From: Diphasiastrum complanatum
Lineage: Eukaryota; Streptophyta; Lycopodiopsida; Lycopodiales; Lycopodiaceae
Assembly (NCBI GenBank): GCA_029204225.1
Contig: CM055097.1
Span: 31,323,599-31,387,598, forward strand
Length of the DNA stretch: 64,000 nucleotides
Reading direction: 5' to 3'
The number at the start of each line of letters is the position of its first letter. Positions within the stretch are counted from its first letter, which is position 1. The translations under genes were made by a program, and so were the position numbers. The notes beneath the pieces are model-generated. The model saw nothing but the letters and a program-made list of their open reading frames with translations, did no database searches and was not told where the DNA came from. Shown here one piece after another: positions 35,001 to 46,580 of this stretch.

Positions 35001-36029
35001 TCAGATGTGGATGTTGCACATATATCAGTGCTTAGGTAAGCAGTAAAATTTTTGCTAGCTCGATCTTCAGCCATCTTTGAGGATTCAAACTCCTCCACGT
35101 ATGATGTGTTGTGCGTGCTTTCCTTCTTGCTCTGCATCTTGTTGTTTCTTGGATTGTCATAGCAATCCATGGCTGCATGACCTTTCTTGTGACAATGTAT
35201 GCACTCAATCTTTGGATTTAGCTAGCATTTATCCACTGTGTCGCCGTCACGTTTGCATCTCTTGCATGTCTTCTTGTCATTGCCTTGCTACATGTTCCTT
35301 CCTTTCAATCTACTTTCTTGGGTTCCATGTTTCTGCTGGTTCTGATCTGATCTCTTTGTCGACTCCCTCTTAGATTGAGTCTTCTTCTTCGACTGGTCTT
35401 TGTTGCTGTAGAGAGCTTGATCAAACTCGTTCCTCTCATCGTAGTGCTCTCTAGCTTCAACTTCTTCTTTGATGTCAATGACTGCCTTATCGAAGGTCAT
35501 AGTATGATCTTTAGCCAGCAATGTCCAGGTTGTCTGAAATGATCTCGGTAAGGAGCGTAGTAGGTAACTAAGCTGATTCTCTTGTGAGACTGCATGTTCT
35601 GCTCCAACGTTGTGCAGCGATAGGAACAGGTCATTCATTTTCCTGATGAAGCTCGTGAGATCTTTGCCATCCCATCTTGGATAGATAAGCTGATCTTCTA
35701 GATGCATTATCTAGTTTTGTGACTTGGTCTGAAATCTACTGATGAGTGTATCCCACATCTCTCTAGCATTAGATATTGATGCGAGGTCAAGGGTAATGTT
35801 GTCTTTGATGGAAGAGGAGATGACAGCTACTACTTTGTCATTCTTCTCTTTCTACTCCCAAAGATGTTTGCCTGTGTTGGTTGGCATCTCTTACGTGCCA
35901 TCCACCCACAGCCATAACGCTTCTCCTCTTAGAATTAGTGATGTCTTCACTTTCCAATCAAGAAAGTTTGATCCATCTGCTTCAACTACTATGGCATATC
36001 TTTGATTGGATGCTGTGAATGGAAGCCAT
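32091..36029 (-). pseudogene. copia gag-pol (element D)
   Basis: The minus strand from the ATG at 36029: gag (EADGSNFLDWKVKTSLILRG, NAREMWDTLISRFQTKSQ, MHLEDQLIYPRWDGKDLTSF, LLRSLPRSFQTTW), zinc knuckles (CKRCKRDGDTVDKC, CIHCHKKGHAAMDC), protease IVLDSGATSHFVTTRQM (DSG intact), integrase (DRGGEYISNRFIDFCKSH, TPQHNGVAERKNMTLMEV, Glu kept; VRIFGCVAYAHIPGNKI), RT (KDKWIKDMEDEMSSIRQ, KCKWVYKHKYGPDKK), then an insertion (32935-33205), then RYKAKIVANGFSQRYDI, the catalytic box VYVDDTLILSRSDN near 32590, and RNase H (KPYRRLIGSLMYLVDN, THWKITKRILQYLQ). It is cut at 32091, before the C-terminal half of RNase H. The closest relative in the window is element C. Confidence 0.9.
32935..33205. mobile_element. 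insertion of about 270 bp inside copia RT
   Basis: The copia D RT reads ...KWVYKHKYGPDKK up to about 33210 and resumes RYKAKIVANGFSQRY at about 32925. The sequence between is not RT. On the plus strand it ends with VDSGARTTHYR, like a copia protease active site (DSGA), so the insert may be a scrap of another copia element. Clear terminal repeats are not seen. Confidence 0.5.
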
Positions 36030-36082
36030 AGTCTCAGTGATGTGGCTCTACTTAAGCCTTATGTCTCTGATAAAGCCTTCCG

Positions 36083-36094
36083 GCTTTGATACCA
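36083..36094 (-). promoter_or_regulatory. primer binding site, tRNA-iMet
   Basis: Minus strand TGGTATCAAAGC, 11 of 12 bases of the iMet site, next to the LTR end ...TCCTACAA. Confidence 0.85.
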
Positions 36095-36095
36095 T

Positions 36096-36736
36096 TGTAG
36101 GAATGTTCCACGGGAGCTCTGTTATGATACCACTGAAGAAATCTCGGAATGACTCCAACAAGGTCGAACAATCGGATTGCTCTAAGAAGACTGTTGACAA
36201 TGTACCAGTCTCTTTGGTTGATTTATGTTGTCGTTCAGATGGAGCCGATCTGTTGGATAAGGTTACTGTCTCCAGCCGTGATCAATCATCCTCCAAACAA
36301 ACAGATAGCTACTGCTAATCTGACTATGTGTTTATGAACAACAGATAATGTCTTAATGATAGCGAAAATATATCTACTGATGAAATTGAACAAACATCAC
36401 AACATTCACAGATTGCACACTAAACAGAAGAGATGTACACGTCTATATTATAAAAAATGAGTGTACATAGAAGAGCTTTCTTAAGCGATGTCTGTTTCCC
36501 AGGTCAACGCGTCGGCGTGAGAGAGGTGTTCTCCTCTCACGCATGAAACTAGCTACTGCTAGAACTATCTTTCTTCCTTGATATGTGCCTCACTGAGTGT
36601 TGCGTTCATGATTATCTTTCTGTGTGTATATGTATGGCTCTAATCCAAGACATATATCATGTCGGATTAGATTACGAGATTGATTAGCTAAGCTTAAGCT
36701 AAACATATGTTTAAGCACGTTTTTGTTAATGTAACA
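36096..36736 (-). repeat. copia D 5' LTR
   Basis: On the minus strand the LTR starts TGTTACATTAACAAAAACG (36736) and ends ...GGAACATTCCTACA (36096) beside the primer site; about 641 bp. Both ends follow the TG...CA rule. There is no second LTR because the 3' part of the element is lost. Confidence 0.75.
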
Positions 36737-37600
36737 TGGCGATGGTGGAGCGTGATAGTTTAAAAAAAAAAAACTTCAGGCTTAAGTAGTTGAGGTCCAA
36801 TAGTTCGTCCATGTCTAATAGCTCGTCCTCACCATTGATTGCTTGGAAGTGTTGGCCTGACCCAAAATGTCGGCCAACGAAGTAGAAAATGTAGAGGAAC
36901 GGATGACCCATCAGAACTGGCCACAAGTGTAATCCCAAAGTACACACCAGGCGCACAAGTGAGGAATAGAAAAAATAGACTGGAACGAGGAACATGATCT
37001 GCAACATCATTAGCAAGCATCAGAGCAATATCCACATGTAGCTGAGAATGAGTATCAAAGCACATATGAGCAACACTGAAGTATATGGCGGCAACATCCC
37101 CAAAAACTATCCAAGAGAGGAGAAGGAAATCTCTCAAGGTACCCTGATAATCTCAAAATAACAGAACAAAGTGGCAACTCAACATCGAAGACCAAGCGAT
37201 ATGGAGCAACCCAAAATGAAGGGGAATCTGAAGATCATCTGGACAAACAGTAGCTGGAACGGAGGCAATAATCCAAGCCATCAAGATATGCCAAGCTTGA
37301 CAATGAGCAACAATCCAGGGAATAGATAGAGAGCCACATGCATAATCATAGAGATATCTGCACCATAGGCAATCAGTAATATGGAAAAACCAGTACTAAT
37401 CAACAGGTCCAACTGAAAACCAAGCTATATGTAATAACTAGGAATGTCATATATCCATAACATCGACATGAACTGCAGCAAACCTATATGTAGAAACACC
37501 AAGAGACTGAAAAATGCCCGTGTACTCATCTAGAAAGATTCCAGCATATAAATACCCTAGGTAAGCAATAGTGACAATCTGGCAAATATCCTCGAATGGA
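36737..37600 (-). other. unassigned, perhaps tail of gypsy element E
   Basis: A minus-strand open frame (37137-36829) and an acidic stretch GEDELLDMDELLDLNYLSLK (about 36840-36785) may be the end of a polyprotein, but no catalytic motif of RT, RNase H or integrase was found in 36737-37600. Confidence 0.3.
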
Positions 37601-39300
37601 AAATGTATAAGGGTAAAGGCGCATGAATCATGTCAAAAACCTTAGAAATATCATGAGGCAGATCACAAACCTCAAGCAGAGATCCATGGAGTAAGGCGAA
37701 AGAAGATACAACCTGATCACCAATAGCGAAGGAACCATCAAACGTGGACCCGTGAAGAACCCCATAGAAATTAGCATGAACATCGGCCATAACGGACTCA
37801 AGAGATGGAGATATAAAGACCAATGGAGAAGATACTGCACCAACCATTGAACCAGGAGGGTTATATTAGGTATGCGCAAAAGCAATAGTAGAAATACCAC
37901 CAAGGTATACGGCCTCAATATCAATGAAACTAGGAATGAATAGGCGCAAGAGGCACGCAGCAACAACCTGTAAATCGGAACAGCATCAACCTGAGGAAGA
38001 GGACCCATGGATGGTAAAAATGAAGTAGCAACTGATGTGCTTTGAATGGAAAGAAGAGTTGCATCGTGAGCCTTTGGCAAGCTCCGCATAAACTGCTTCC
38101 CGGTAACCAACTGATAGTCACCTTGGAAATCAATACCAAACGTGAATTATGCTGACCAGCATGAGTAAAGGAAAGTGTCTGCTAAGAGAGATCCACAAAA
38201 ACAATACTAAGTGAAGAGAACCAGTCTGCACCAAAAATAATGTCATAGTGCTCCAGAGGAATGATGTAGAAATCTGCTTGACCAGAAAAATCACCAACGC
38301 AATAATCCAAGCCTTGAGACATCTGAGAACTCGAAAAAGAATGGGAATGAGCAACCTCAACACTGAGAGGTTGGAAAGCAGGAACAGGTGCAGCATGAAT
38401 CCTAGTGGAAATGTAACTGCTAATAAATGAATGTGTACTGTCTGTATCCACTAAAGCAATATACTCTCGTCTCGCATCTAGAATAATATGATCCACAAAT
38501 GGAAAAACATACGCAGGCATAATAACAGAAACATCAACTGATAAGTTCTGGCCTAAATATGCATCTAAAAGAACTGCATACTCATCTAGATGGGTATCAG
38601 CAAAATAAACTAGTGAGTATACAATAGGACTATCATGAAATGTATAATGCCATATGGAGATCTACTGGAGTAGCCAAAGCATCTGAAAGAGCAACCGTAG
38701 ACCGATGAATAATATCGAAATAGGGAGCATAGGGACAACATCTATAGCATGGCGCTCAGGAACATGAGTAGCATCAAGGTACTCACCAACAATATCAAAG
38801 CATGCAACATCGACAATAGTAGCAAGGCATACTATATCAGTATCAAAGCATGGAACAATATCATAGCATGCAACAACATCAGTAGCACCATCAAAGCATG
38901 CAACGACATCATAATAGTATCATAGCATGCTATATTAGTATCAAGGACCATATCAGCCACAACCTGTATATGTGAATCAGCATCAGTAGGAACATGTATA
39001 TATGACTCTGACTCACTATGGGATACAATGACGAGCTCAGGTAGATCAATAACTATCTCAAGTAAATCGGGCAACTCGCTCACATTGTGTGATATAGAAT
39101 CAACCTCATGTGAATCGCTAGAAATGTGTGACTCTATCTCTAGTTGTCCTGCACAAGAAAATGGAACCTCACATATGGAAGAATGTTCACGAGAGGAATC
39201 AGAAGGATAGAACTCTCAAGACCTATAATACTACTCGTAAGAGCGACAGGAGGAACAATTATAGAATTATCATTGGAAAATATAAGAAGGCAAAGTACTG
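37601..39300 (-). pseudogene. gypsy protease region (element E)
   Basis: The minus strand 38520-38182 is a retropepsin: REYIALVDTDSTHSFISSYI (active site DTD where DTG is normal), and FYIIPLEHYDIIFGADWFSS, the late conserved strand. Downstream comes QLVTGKQFMRSLPKAHDATL, typical of the protease-RT linker. The stretch 38800-39100 is a degenerate repeat of TATCAAAGCATG-like units. RT and integrase of this element are not recognisable, so it has lost most of pol. Frames change often. Confidence 0.65.
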
Positions 39301-39830
39301 GTATTAAGTCACTCGGAGATAGGCGGATGAGAATGGACATAGTCAAACCACTTCGACCTAGCAAAGCCCTTTAAGAGAAAAATGGCATCAAGAATCTTAT
39401 TAGGACCTGGACAAGTTGGCCAAGAAGTATCAAAGTAATACTGAAGACACGTGAGCCATTTGTCGAACATATGTTCAGATGGTATATCACTATTAAAAAT
39501 AAAAAGATAATCTAAAGGGGATAGAGACCGAAAATCAAAAGTCATGATAAAAAATAAAATAAAAAATAACAGAGAAGAATATGTAACCCAATGATCCAAA
39601 TAATTTGGGTGATTTTTATTTTTAAATTTTATAATGGAGCGTAGAAAACAAAGAAAAAGTGAAAAACAAAATCGACGATGAAAATGAATAGTGGAATTGA
39701 AATGCAATTGGAACGAAAACTTATAACAAATAACAAAAGACAAAATGAAAAATACGATGGACAACACACAAACTACAAAATGGAATGGAAATAACAAAAC
39801 AACGGCCACAGGCAAAAAGTTAAGCCAAAC
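39301..39830 (-). pseudogene. gypsy gag N-terminal part (element E)
   Basis: A 168-codon minus-strand frame (39815-39309) reads FDFRSLSPLDYLFIFNSDIP and MFDKWLTCLQYYFDTSWPTC in its C-terminal half, then LDAIFLLKGFARSKWFDYV. The W-L-x-x-L-x-x-Y-F and L-K-G-x-A-x-x-W pattern is that of a retrotransposon gag domain. The first half (very hydrophobic, AT-rich) is probably not coding. It precedes the protease region at 38182-38520 as expected. Confidence 0.55.
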
Positions 39831-41587
39831 AAGACGCTAATCAAGTGGACGAGCTGAAGGAGAGGACATAAGTCGTCACAACAGGTACGCCAATGAAAAG
39901 ACGTAACAAATAGTGTAGGTAGTATCTCGCAACTACAAACGAGAGCATGCTGAAAATGGTACTAAAATGAAAAGATACTGGGCAGCCACCCAATAGTGAT
40001 AAAAAATGTTGTTGGACCATTTTGTAGCTGGAAATTATGCGAAATGAATTACGTATAGGCTATAGAAAGTTGCTGGAAATGGGCACAGACAACCACTGAT
40101 CAAATCTGTCAAGGAACTGCGTTGGAGCTGGAAATTTTGCCAAGTATTGGGGCAAAATGGGGTGCTAGACAGCCACCAAGTAATGCTACAAGAGATGCCG
40201 GAAAAAGTACATCAAAAAGGCTGGAAAACAACGAATATGAAGGCTATAAAAATGTGCAAATGTAAAGGCTGGAAAAACAGCAAGTATGAGGGTGGTGATG
40301 AGCCTGCAATCAAATGTGGATTTGGGGTAGCAAACTGTCGTACTATACCAACATGGTTAATATAGATTCTATAGTAAATAATGTCGTTCCCACAGAGGAC
40401 AACGTTAGAAAGTTATGTTTTTGGTACAATTATGGCAAGTGGTTTCGAGTGTTATTCTGGTTGTCGACAGACATTGAAAAGTAACCAGTATTACTAATGT
40501 TTGGGATGGGTAATGTTAATAAAATCAGAACAACAATCTGGCCTCTATCGAATTGAATGAAGTGCGTTCTACAGATGAGATGTTATCAGAGTAGTACATC
40601 AGTACTACACTTTAGCTGATTAAGGTGTCAACAGAGAATCGAGAATTGTTCGATGTATTTGGGACTGTGCAGACAATTAATTAATCGCGTTTGTGAACTA
40701 TTCGTTTCTAGACAAAAGTCCTCAACAACTAAAGCCCAACTTAATGGTTAAAGAACACGAAAAGTTTTAGAATACGTTATAAACTTATGTCAATGCCAAT
40801 CAAGAAAACAGATCAGAGACTCAATTCTTCAGATAGGGACTGTCATCTCACATGTATACATACAACTTTATTCAATGATCGTGCTAGACTATACCCAAGA
40901 TAGTCGTTATTCGAGTGCCGAAAAGAAAGTATTCGCGACAGACGAATAAGATGGTTTAAAGACAGTTCTTTAGAGCATGCTTTACAAAAACACAAGAAAC
41001 GACTGTAATGCACTAGAGCGACTGTCTGATCAGAGAGTAATTCATGAAATGCGTTAGAGATTGTTAGCAGACTCAAGATTACTCACACTCAGCAGTGCGA
41101 AGAACAGAGATAAGAGAGAATAACTCACATAACTCTATTCACTTCTTCAATCTCTTACATAAGCATAAACTCTTCTCTCTCAATGATCGAGAATGAAGTG
41201 TGAGATCAATGTATGTTCTATGGGGCGAACAAACACACCTCTAAAACAACAGGTGCGTCACTCCCACGAAAGGGTCTAGTTAACAATCAGATTGAAAATA
41301 CGTTCAACTATACCATAGGAGGTATACTTAACTATGACTTAAAGTTACTCTAGTTTATCATGTCTTTTCGTATGTATGGACGACCTAGTAAAAGTTGTCC
41401 AAGACAATGTCTTTTCCTTTTAAAGGTCTTGCCCTTAATTACAAGACAAGTACTTAGGAGATATATTCCCGAAAAATGACTTAGGCCTCTTCATGATTTA
41501 TACTTAACCGGCTCATATCTTCATTTTCGAGTATATCATGCTATATTTATGTTGATATTCAATATTTAACATTTTCGTGGCATCACA
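39831..41587 (-). repeat. gene-free stretch; right part probably a 3' LTR
   Basis: There is no ORF with recognisable content. The right edge ends CGTGGCATCACA, so the minus strand starts TGTGATGCCACG directly after a purine tract (41588-41600). That fits an LTR of which the left end (about 40330-40400?) is not defined. The AT-rich sequence has no clear TATA-to-start arrangement. Confidence 0.4.
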
Positions 41588-41600
41588 TATCCCCTTCCTC
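41588..41600 (-). promoter_or_regulatory. candidate polypurine tract
   Basis: Minus strand GAGGAAGGGGATA sits between the ORF at 41864-44150 and the putative LTR starting TGTGATG. Confidence 0.5.
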
Positions 41601-41863
41601 AAATGTGAAACGTCCTCGTGAACATATCATCTTTATTTTAAGGATTATTCGAGAAACATTCTTGTTTCTTTGTGTATTTTGTCCTTTAGATATTTCTTCG
41701 TCTTAGAGAATATGTGTCTTGTTGTTTCTTTAATTGTATAGGTTGGTTTGAGTTGATCTTTGAATTGTTGATGAAAACTGGAATCAAACTTCAAAACATC
41801 TTTAAGATTTAAAATTTTAGCATACCATAGAAACATCACCACGACAAAGACACGAATGAATAT

Positions 41864-44150
41864 TCATGAATGATTCAGTTCTTCATATAACTTTTGAGCA
41901 AGCTCCAAATTCTGTTGAGCTTCGATCAAGAGCAAATCATCTTTTGATTTTGTATAGCGGCCAACTGGTAAGTTGCCAGATTCTTCTAACTTAACCGGGA
42001 GTAATGTTCCATCGAACAGCTCCTGGGTTAACTTGGTATCTTCGTCTGAATCACTTCGTAGAGTGATTTCTTTACAGTAACGAGTTGAAAATCTAATAAA
42101 ATTGCTTTTAACATAAATATTCTAAACAAAAAAAAATGTCTTCGCCGCAAAGGTACCAAATTGCCAAAATGTATATGTACAGAATTGCTTATAACGGAAT
42201 GACTTCCTTCGATCTTGCAAATTCTGGCGAATCTCCGCAAAATATTCTGCAAGGTTTTGCTCCCAATCCACATAAAGACTGAATAATTCCGGATAAGCCA
42301 TATTGATATTAATCCGTAGACCTGCATCGTCGAAGGCACCTAAATTCGCAATAGCTTGTGGTTTGTACAGCTGAAACTGCAACTTTCACTTTCAAAAATG
42401 TCGCTTATTATCTTCGTTCCTCAAAAATTGAAGTTCTTTGATTTGAACATATTCGAGAGCATACATAGCCGAAGAGCCTATGTATAACTCTGCCGATTCG
42501 AAAGGTACGACCTGGAATTTACCCTGGATTATGCCCCAGCAGAGACATCATTTCTGCTCGATAGAAAGCTGGGCCCATAACCAAAGAAAATCGTCCTTCT
42601 CCCACGGTCGCTTCCAGTCGTCGAAGGCGATGCCTACTGCGCCTGGTAGCATCATGTAATCCACACGCCATCGCAACTCAATATTAAAAGCATGTGGACA
42701 CCATTTCCAGAAGCGTTCAGCAAATGCACGGAATCTGTCAGCACATACCTTCGATTGATTTCGCCGCATTTGCTTTGGCTGTGTAGATGTAGTTGCCAGA
42801 TCTTGAGTTTGCAACTCAACAGCCAGCTTCTGATCTTCCATTTGTTGCTTTTGATTCGATAGCTCCTATTCGAGCTGGTCAATCTTTGCAATAGCCTCCA
42901 AGAATTCAAGATGGTCTGAGGCTCCGGTGTAGGCAGACACAGCTTGGAGTTGTTGTGTGAGTTCATCAATTCGCAGCAGGGCCTGAAGATAGTCATCATG
43001 TGCATCGGGCCCGCTGCAAGATAGGGTGGCATCACTGGAGAGCTCCTTCAGCTCCGCCAACTCTTGCTCGACAAGAGCCTTCACATCCTCGATCGGTTGT
43101 AAGAACTCGACTTGAAAATTTTTGAGCATCTGGCCTTGGAGCTGGTTCAGCTTCGTGAGATCGACAGTGATTGACCCTCTAGTGCTACTTAGAGACAAAG
43201 CAGCTTCTGTCTTTAATCTTGTCATTCGCTTCTCCTGTAAATGTTTATGGAGCGCAACATTATGTTGATTTGCAGCCAATAGTTGCTGCTTCAAAGAATC
43301 GTTTTGAGTCTGAAAACTATCAAACTTGGCCTAAATCGTCTTATTGGTCTGCTTCAAAGAATCAGCTTTCTTTATTAAATTCTGAAGCTATGTTTCGAGA
43401 GAACGATGTTGTTCGATCAACTTTGTGTTGTTTGATTCGAGCGAATCGATCTTCTCGAATGACTCCTTCATAGAGTCTAGAGATTTGCTCTCTGAGGTGA
43501 TAAGCTGCAGTGTGAGTTGACGGTGGTACTTGTCAAACTCATATACGTCAGCCACTAGGTCCTTGGCTTTCTCTATCATGGATCGAAACCACTGGGGTTG
43601 GTCATCTGGTTCTCCTTCATCTGCCACAGGTGCCCAGGTGTCGCCTTCAGCAGCTATGTGTCCCTTGTCAGATGTATCGAACTGGGTTGTGTCATCCTCA
43701 GAGCTGGATGCGCTCAGTTGCTTCTGAGATGTGGAAGTAGATGCTAGCTTTGAAGAATCAGCAGCAGCAGCAGCATCGATTTCCATTGCCACATATTCAT
43801 TCTCCATAGCAGTGGTGGCTGCTACTTCGACTATTGGTGCAGCATCGACTGGAATAGGAATAGAGATGAGGCTGGAAAGATCAATGGGCTTGGGAGCCAA
43901 CATCCTTGCCGTCAGCAGTATTTTCTCTGGCTCGGTCAAAATTTGAAAATGAGTGCACAGGCGAGAGACATGGGCTCCAACTCCAGAAAACTTCTGATGT
44001 TTGATCCATTGCAAAAAGGCTTTGTAAATGATAATGCCAAAGCATACTGGATTACCCGCAAGCACATCCAATATGTAACCAAAATTTTGTATTGATATTG
44101 TCGCATCCGCATCCGTCAAAAATATGGCTTGGTTTGCGTACCTATTAGTT
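41864..44150 (-). pseudogene. accessory coiled-coil ORF, gypsy-associated (env-like position)
   Basis: One minus-strand frame runs from about 44150 to the stop at 41864, roughly 750 codons, interrupted only by seven stops (four TAG, three TGA) and no frameshift. Order: a globular N-terminal part (QNFGYILDVLAGNPVCFGII, VSRLCTHFQIL), a low-complexity Ala/Ser/Thr/Pro-rich linker, long coiled coils (VYEFDKYHRQLTLQLI, MKESFEKIDSLESNNTKLIE, VKALVEQELAELKEL), then a C-terminal part (RFRAFAERFWKWCPHAFN, DDWKRPWEKDDFLWLWAQ, LYVDWEQNLAEYFAEI) ending KLYEELNHS. I cannot name the family. The start is lost at a junction near 44150. It lies between that junction and a polypurine tract/LTR, the place where Athila/Tat-type elements may carry an extra ORF. 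Confidence 0.6.
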
Positions 44151-44348
44151 TCCTATTATAGTCTATGTAAATAACCTACAATAGTCTATGAAAATGAGAC
44201 CTACATTTAGGCCTTAACTCTTGCTCACCTTGTCTGGTGACCCAAGGTAAAGGTGTCACATAGGACTGATTAGCACTACATTAATTATGATTAGAAAACT
44301 TGTTTAGGAAAGTAAGAGGCCCTTTTTGAGTCCAAAAAGGGCTCTAAT
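44151..44348. other. insert between ORF and copia, hairpin-CTAA edge
   Basis: About 200 bases with no coding potential. It ends in a perfect 9-bp hairpin (GCCCTTTTT/AAAAAGGGC, 44319-44342) followed by TCTAA and T. The same edge occurs at 57234-57262. Confidence 0.4.
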
Positions 44349-45810
44349 GGAGAAGGCATTCACCAGTAGAGATGTCATTTTTGTGGAAGACCAGTTCAGA
44401 AAGTTGCTGATAAATCTGACCCAAGGATCGAGCAGCCAAATTCTAATCTAGGGAATCAACTGCATAATACCACACTGACTCAGACATTGACTCAAAATCT
44501 CAACGAGTCAACCCACATCAGAGGACCGAAGTTCAACCCAGAAGGTCGAACAGGTCCAGATAGCCTCCATCCAGATTTATGGATGATCCGGCCTGCTACT
44601 TTGTGCAGGAACCAACCACCGTTTCTAAAGCTATGTCTACTCCTGATGCTGACCAATGAAAAGTAGCGATGGACACCGAATTCAATTCTCTGATGGAGAA
44701 TCAAACATGGACAATAACTGAGCTTCCAAAGGATCGAAATCCAATTCCATGCAAATGAATATTCAAGGCAAAGTATGACGTTGAAGGAAGGCTAAATTGT
44801 TACAAGGCCAAGCTAGTCGCCAAAGACTTTTCCCAGATTTCAGATCTGGATTATTCAGAAACCTTCAACCCAGTTGTCAAACATGCTTCGATCCGCCTGC
44901 TCCTCTCCTTTGCAGCCACAATAGATCTTGAAGTTCACCAGATGGATGTCCAGATCGCTTTCCTCAATGGAACCATCGAAGAGGAAATCTATATGGAGTC
45001 AGAGGGATACAAACTCAACGGCAAGCAACAACACCTTGTATGCCAAATCCACAAGGCGTTGTATGGGCTGAAATAGTCACCCAGAGCTTGGTTCCAGAAG
45101 ATCAATGCATTTTTTATAGAGAATGGTTTTATTCCAAACTCGACATACTCGAATGTTTATTTCAAATCTGTATCAGAACACTTCATCATCATCACTCTCT
45201 ATGTAGATGATACACTCTTATTCAATAACAATTTGAATATGATGAAGGATACGAAATGCATGCTGGCCCAGGAGTACAAGTTGACTAACATGGGTCTAGC
45301 CCACTATTGTCTCGGAATCCAAATCCAATGAGATCAACCCAACAGACTAATTTTTATCAGACAACAACAATATCTCAACAACGTGCTGGAAAAGTATGGT
45401 ATGACCAACTGCAAACCAAGTCACTTTCCGCTCGACCCTGGACTAAGATTATCAAAGAAACAGTCTCCTCAAACTGAGGCCAAAAAGGAGGAAATGAAGT
45501 GCTACCCGTTTCAATCCATCATCGGCTCACTGATGTACACAATGATCTGCACGCAACCAGACCTTGCATATTCGATTAGTACACTTAGCCAGTTCCTATC
45601 AAATCTAGGCTTAACTCGTTGGAAAGCACTAACAAGGATGATGAAGTACATTCAAGCAACGAAAACTCTCAACATCCTACGAAGGCAGCCAAATTGCCAA
45701 CATCCTTGAAGCCTACACAGATGCGGATTGGGCAGGAGATGTCGACACCAGAAAATCAACTTTTGGATTAGATTTCATTTACAAATCGAGCACACGGAAT
45801 GGGTATCGTC
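44349..45810 (+). pseudogene. copia INT end, RT and RNase H (element L)
   Basis: The plus strand reads KAFTSRDVIFVEDQF (end of integrase), then RT: VAMDTEFNSLMENQTWTITE, CK-stop-IFKAKYDVEGRL (a TGA where Trp is expected), YKAKLVAKDFSQISDLDYSE, VHQMDVQIAFLNGTIEEEIY, HKALYGLK-stop-SPRAWFQK (TAG where Gln is expected), and the catalytic box IITLYVDDTLLF near 45215, intact. RNase H: GMTNCKPSHFPLDPGLRLSK, YPFQSIIGSLMYTMICTQPD and LAYSISTLSQFLSNLGLTRW, then a frameshift to AYTDADWAGDVDTRKSTFG. It stops at about 45810 where a gypsy RT begins without any LTR. Few frame errors, so a fairly young relic. Confidence 0.9.
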
Positions 45811-45834
45811 GATAGTTATAGTACCCAAGTAGAA

Positions 45835-46580
45835 TGGCAAAATGCGTATCTGTGTGAATCTGAAGGCGATTAATGCAGTCACCAAAAAGGACCATTTTCC
45901 TTTACCATTTACGGAAAGTGTCCTCGATAGAGTAGCTGGTGACGAAGCCTACAGTTTTTTGGACGGCTTCAGCGCCTACAACCAGGTGAAAATAGCCCCC
46001 CAGGACCAGCACAAAATAGCATTTGCCACGGAGTGGAGAACTTATGCCTATAAAGTGATGCCATTTGAACTTTGCAATGCCCCAGGCACTTTCCAGCGAG
46101 TCATGCAGGCGACATTCAAAGATTATTTGCAAAAAATTTTGAAAATTTTCTTGGATGATCTGTGCCTGCATGGACCAGATTCAGAACACTTATTCAATTT
46201 GGAGAAGGTGCTACAAAATGCCGTGAATACCAGATCTCCTTGAATTCAGAAAAATGTCAATTCTGGGTGACACATGGCTTGATACTCGGCCATATAGTGT
46301 CAAGACACGGGATCGCCACAGATCTATCAAAGATCAGGATCATTGTTGATCTACCACCACCGGGGACGACCCGCGAGGTCTACATTTTCATGGGTCATGC
46401 TAACTATTATAGGATCTTCATTCTTGATTTTGCAGAGTTAGCCAGACCAATCTACAAGGTCACAACGGATCCACATTGGAATGAGAAAGCTCTAAAGGCT
46501 TTCCAAAAGATTAAGAATGCATTGGTCTCAGCACCAATCCTACGACCACTCGGGCCAACCAGACAAATCACTACCAAAGG
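45835..46580 (+). pseudogene. gypsy reverse transcriptase (element F-gypsy)
   Basis: Reads MRICVNLKAINAVTKKDHFP, LPFTESVLDRVAGDEAYSFL, GFSAYNQVKIAPQDQHKIAF, YKVMPFELCNAPGTFQRVMQ, the catalytic region IFLDDLCLHGPDSEHL (LDD kept), then a frameshift near 46220 to LNSEKCQFWVTHGLILGHIV and FMGHANYYRIFILDFAELAR, and APILRPLGP. The first fingers motif is cut by the copia junction. The RNase H domain that should follow is deleted: at about 46570 the sequence jumps to an integrase leader. The VAGDEAYSFLDGFSAYNQV style differs from the chromovirus RT at 18.8 kb and marks a separate lineage. Confidence 0.85.

Noticed and set aside
36829-37137. Conserved host protein on the minus strand
   Set aside because: No recognisable motif; position and frame suggest tail sequence of a gypsy relic.
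38800-39000. CRISPR-like array from repeated TATCAAAGCATG units
   Set aside because: Units are irregular with no constant spacer length, lie in a plant repeat region, and fit degenerate low-complexity coding sequence.
39428-39815. Hydrophobic minus-strand frame as a membrane protein
   Set aside because: Its first half is AT-rich sequence translating to Phe/Leu/Ile by chance; only the C-terminal gag-like part has conserved residues.
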